From Actinomycetota bacterium (GTDB taxonomy: Bacteria > Actinomycetota > Geothermincolia > Fen-727 > Anoxymicrobiaceae): DNA of 64,000 nucleotides. The DNA lies in NCBI GenBank assembly GCA_018831265.1, contig JAHJCO010000035.1, forward strand, positions 39,678-103,677. The letters run 5' to 3'. The notes below the pieces were generated by a model. That model did not search any database. It saw only the letters and a program-made list of their open reading frames with translations, and was not told the DNA's origin. How positions within the stretch are numbered: position 1 is the first letter of the stretch; each line of letters starts with the position of its first letter. Both the position numbers and the translations under genes were made by a program. This document shows positions 61,701-64,000 of the stretch, one piece after another.

Positions 61701-64000
61701 TTGTGGTCACGCTTGCGTCGGGGTTGACCGTCCGGATGAGGTTTCCGCGCTCGTCGTAGGTGTTGGTGGTGGTCCTTCCCATGGGATCTGTCGAGGTCAG
61801 CATCCTTCCCATGGAGTCATAGGTGTAGCTCGTGATTCCGTCCAGTGGATCGGTCTCGGACAGCATGTTGCTTTGAGCATCGTAGGTCCAGGTGGTGGTG
61901 TTCCCCAGTGCGTCGGTCGTAGAGAGGCGGTTTCCCCGCTCGTCGTAGGTGTGGGTGGTGGCCTTTCCTAAAGGATCGGTCTCGCATCTCATGTTGCCGG
62001 CCTCATCGTAGACATAAGTCCAGGTCTTGCCCCTCCTGTCCGTTCGGCTTGTGAGGTTTCCGTCATCGTCGTAGACGAAATGGTCCTCCTGCTCCAGGAA
62101 GTTGATTGATCCCGTCTTGTAGAGCCTGGAATCGTCGCGGTAGTTCATGTGGCGGTAGAGCCTGGGGCCCCAGACGTAGTTCTCGTGCTGGGCCATCTGG
62201 TAGAAGAACAGGTACTCGGCCCCAAAGGCATCCGTCTGCCTACACACCTTCCCCGATTCGTCGTACTCATTTGTAAGGAAGGTGACCCCCTTGGGATCGG
62301 TGACGGTCGTGATGCGGTGGTTCTCATCATAGGTGAAGCAGGAGACCCCTCCGCACGCGTCTTGGACCTCGGTCAGGTTGTCCTCCTCGTCGTACACGTA
62401 GGAGACCGCCCTTCCGGCCGAGTCCGTGACGGAAGAGACCAGGTGGTCCTCGTTGTAGGAGAAGGCCAGGGTCTGGCCGCAGGCGTCTGCCACCACCGAG
62501 GGCTTTCCGAAGGAGTTCCTCTCTATGGTGAGGGTGTTTCCCTTCTCGTCGGTGATGCTCGAGATACGGCCGCTTGAATCGAACCGCTCGTAGGCTCCAC
62601 CCTTCCGGTTTAGCGTCCAGGTCCCGTCCTCTTCACTCACAAGCACGGAGTAGTCCTCGTCTTCGGGAGAGAGGGTGCCGTCCCCGTTGTCCGCATAGTG
62701 CTTCAAGGCCCCCTCGCCTGTGAATAGCTCCTTGTCCCCGGGGAGGTATTCGGGCATGTACTCCCCGATGCGGGAGGAGTAATCATATGACCAGCCCCAG
62801 CCGAACTCCCCGTACTCAGGATCAAGGGAGTTATAGGTGCGCCTGACTTGAGCGGCGGGCCCGGTTCCCTCAATGGCCAGGTCGGTGTGGGAGCTTACGT
62901 AGTTGCCGGTGTGGATGTTGACGGGCTCGGCACACAGGAAGTTGTGGGGGTCGTGGCCGTTGACCTTTGCGTAGTACTTGCTCTGGCCCACCCAGGGCTG
63001 CACGTCCACGTATTCGCTTATCCCGTTGCAGTCCCCGTAGGGGGCCGGACCCGAGGTGTCTCCCCACCAGTTGCCCGACGCGTTCACGTACTCGGGGCCG
63101 GTGTTGGTGACGCCCATGCCGTTGTCCTGGATCCGGTTACCTCCGGTTATGCGGGGGTAGTCGTGGGCAGAATCGGTCGATACCCCGACGCCGAATCCCG
63201 TAATGATGTTTCCGGAGGCGCTGCCGTGGAAGTCGGTGAGGAAGAGCCCCACGCCGCTCTTGTCTTTTCCTGTCAGCTTGTTACCGTTCGCGGTCACGTT
63301 GATATCGGAGCCGGTGAGATAAACGCCGCTGCCGCACCCCTTCATGGTGTTGCCCATCACCGACGCATCCTCACCGGACCAGGCTATTGCCGAACCGATC
63401 TCCTCGAAGGTGCAGCGCTCCACAGAGAGGGAGGGACCGCTACCCACTATCCCCGACGAGCTGTGACCGTAGAACTTGGCGTCCTCGGCACTCAGGCTGG
63501 AGTTCGAGCAGTTGACCCCCGCGAACACGTTGTTGGTGATGTTCGTTCTCTGGAGAAGCACTTCCGGGCAGTCGTATGCCAGTATTCCCTGGCGCCCTTC
63601 GGTAAGGGTCTGGTCCCTCACCGTCCCGGTCGCCTGGCGGAACTCGAGGCCGGTCGTGGAATAGGTGGCAAGGGTATTGGCGCTCACCGTCACCTCATCG
63701 CAGGATCTCACCTGGATCGAGTTGTCTCCCCCCGTTACCTCGTTGTCCTTGATCTCTCCCCGCGCATGGTTCGAGAACTCGATTCCAACACTCATCCACA
63801 GGCCCCCGGTCACGTCCACCTTGTTGGCGCTCACGAAAGCCCGTGAGCTCGCCCCCCAGGGGGCAGAGACACCGATCCCCGTTCTGTTGCCGGGGACCGC
63901 TGCCCCGCCCACGGTGTTCCCGGTTATGGTGATTTCCTCGAAGCCGGAGGCCACAATACCCTCGGAGTGGTTGGAGATCACGTTGTCGTGGATGTTCACC
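58747..64000 (-). CDS. RHS-repeat protein with beta-helix region and variable C-terminal tip (5' end outside window)
   Basis: 1750 residues lie inside the window and the 5' end is beyond it (the GTG at 63999 is only the first codon seen). Order along the chain: a right-handed beta-helix (about 1-340, e.g. NVISNHSEGIVASGFEEITI, NITNNVFAGVNCSNSSL), a DUF6531-like entry (EPVNIHTGNYVSSHTD), dozens of YD repeats (GNTTTYGYDADGNRVSETD type), and the RHS core (LYDPETGRFASEDPLRGIE...NPYAYANDDPVNMNDLAG). A unique tail of about 174 residues follows, from 59280 to the stop, with lower GC. RHS cores encapsulate and release C-terminal toxin tips. The tail is not recognised. Confidence 0.93.
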   Translation of the reverse strand, partial: VNIHDNVISNHSEGIVASGFEEITITGNTVGGAAVPGNRTGIGVSAPWGASSRAFVSANKVDVTGGLWMSVGIEFSNHARGEIKDNEVTGGDNSIQVRSCDEVTVSANTLATYSTTGLEFRQATGTVRDQTLTEGRQGILAYDCPEVLLQRTNITNNVFAGVNCSNSSLSAEDAKFYGHSSSGIVGSGPSLSVERCTFEEIGSAIAWSGEDASVMGNTMKGCGSGVYLTGSDINVTANGNKLTGKDKSGVGLFLTDFHGSASGNIITGFGVGVSTDSAHDYPRITGGNRIQDNGMGVTNTGPEYVNASGNWWGDTSGPAPYGDCNGISEYVDVQPWVGQSKYYAKVNGHDPHNFLCAEPVNIHTGNYVSSHTDLAIEGTGPAAQVRRTYNSLDPEYGEFGWGWSYDYSSRIGEYMPEYLPGDKELFTGEGALKHYADNGDGTLSPEDEDYSVLVSEEDGTWTLNRKGGAYERFDSSGRISSITDEKGNTLTIERNSFGKPSVVADACGQTLAFSYNEDHLVSSVTDSAGRAVSYVYDEEDNLTEVQDACGGVSCFTYDENHRITTVTDPKGVTFLTNEYDESGKVCRQTDAFGAEYLFFYQMAQHENYVWGPRLYRHMNYRDDSRLYKTGSINFLEQEDHFVYDDDGNLTSRTDRRGKTWTYVYDEAGNMRCETDPLGKATTHTYDERGNRLSTTDALGNTTTWTYDAQSNMLSETDPLDGITSYTYDSMGRMLTSTDPMGRTTTNTYDERGNLIRTVNPDASVTTSVYDQANRKMSSTDALGKATTYTYDNMGHMITSTDACGNTTTYGYDADGNRVSETDPNGNTSQATYNPMGLVETEVDPLGGTKRYAYDECYTRTGETDEDGNTTTHSIDISGYECRTIDARGNFTDMTHDEEGNLLSTTDRNGKTSTKTYDAAGRVLTETDPCGNTTTHLYDDAGNEIGTRDPAGNYSWREYDGAGRLISTTDTDGVTTTYEYDPCGNKVAETDALGNTTSYAYDSMNRLVSSTDPAGRTTSHAYDLNGNKTSTTDGAGAVTTFEYDACGRLSAVVDPLGNRTAYTYDAVGRKTAATNARGFTATYAYDAAGRLISETDPNGNDTSYTYSPAGRIETKTDGEGTSTYAYDGNGNMTRASYPASQWYQDGLAEEFSYDGENRPAQKSTPDNSVIYLYDDAGRLQQANNGMSYLDCERDACGNITSKTLSFWQGDQEKGFTYAYSPAGRMQSATDEHGTATYSYDEAGRLFSKTYPNGVDTSYGYDSSGALSALQMDNPSGTLKSYSVTRDSCARVTEVTEDGVNLTTYSYDAASRLTGESNPFTGGATYAYDGCGNRTSKTTDSGTTTCTYDPADRLTENSEGNTYTYNGRGDLIRKSDGTHTLDIARDGKGRAESIMTMDGIIPSSAAYFLYDAADRVYMSMQFDPSNPQPTPLIHSYDMDTDREVALFDYELNIDSLFFSGTDGLVSTTTPQGTSYLSYNPHSDLSLVTDQSATPFEQLHYDAWGNKAEQTERPYTYLGKHQRPDYDDIGLIRMGARLYDPETGRFASEDPLRGIETLPISQNPYAYANDDPVNMNDLAGIVAMPGEGNPLVLCLAQGDAWKRASFEGSRPFLGAMSVEVELQCDVSGDEITVTGIKVLDLTNISALDISAYTTRVRDLRGADVTISGVSGKLGLGTGDSWKHKGKTIVHRSRALPKENCYISFWVRWTHTLHTENSGFQWWHVGMPAVVNAYGPAEAVRETDDTWGTEWDAE

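Overview
The window is GC-rich, densely coded DNA. It most resembles an uncultured, probably anaerobic lineage of Actinomycetota. The support is: a large exported protein directly upstream of murJ (the Rv3909-Rv3910 arrangement known from actinobacteria), a PASTA-domain PknB-type kinase, a glycyl radical enzyme, rubredoxin and rubrerythrin, and many flavin/Fe-S redox genes with no respiratory complex in view. The lineage call is inference; no 16S rRNA or ribosomal gene is present.

Layout. 1-4.4 kb: 5' part of a glycyl radical enzyme, then a PadR-epimerase-SDR operon (all leftward), and a frameshifted membrane-protein pseudogene. 4.4-8.6 kb: a cupin protein, a decayed REP-associated (Y1/RAYT-type) transposase next to an inverted repeat, and a 981-aa GH38 alpha-mannosidase. 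8.7-15.4 kb: envelope genes (toastrack-type protein, TauE/SafE permease, DUF6049-like protein, MurJ). 15.5-26.6 kb: mixed metabolic and envelope genes, including a divergent pair of paralogous FAD oxidoreductases flanking a rubredoxin/iron-sulfur flavoprotein operon, a radical SAM protein, and a hydrolase with a histone-like tail. 27.5-41.8 kb: a large redox/lipid region. It has two sets of FAD-linked oxidase, CCG-type Fe-S protein and SCP2 carrier; the second set also carries etfA/etfB and ends in a TetR regulator. 41.9-47.6 kb: a broken repeat protein, another FAD-oxidase operon with a nucleotidyltransferase, and a beta-propeller protein. 47.8-52.6 kb: tRNA-Pro, an AlkD-like protein, then a Crp-IscS-IscU-zinc ribbon-DsrE-TusA-rubrerythrin sulfur/iron cluster. 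52.7-64 kb: PASTA kinase, AIM24 protein, repeat-domain amidase, a propeller lipoprotein and a very large RHS protein running off the right edge.

Three things stand out. (1) Many short inverted-repeat elements share a degenerate outer tip (GGTGCCAGGC / GGGGTCAGGC / GTGTCAGAC type) but have different inner stems. Most begin within about 17 nt of a stop codon. One is inside the mannosidase reading frame and another supplies the start codon and first codons of murJ. (2) A near-identical operator/promoter design precedes both the etf operon and the ferredoxin gene after the TetR gene, defining a likely small regulon for an undescribed flavin/Fe-S/SCP2 pathway. (3) The IscS homologue paired with iscU has lost the PLP-binding lysine and the conserved glutamine but keeps the loop cysteine, so it is probably not a cysteine desulfurase.
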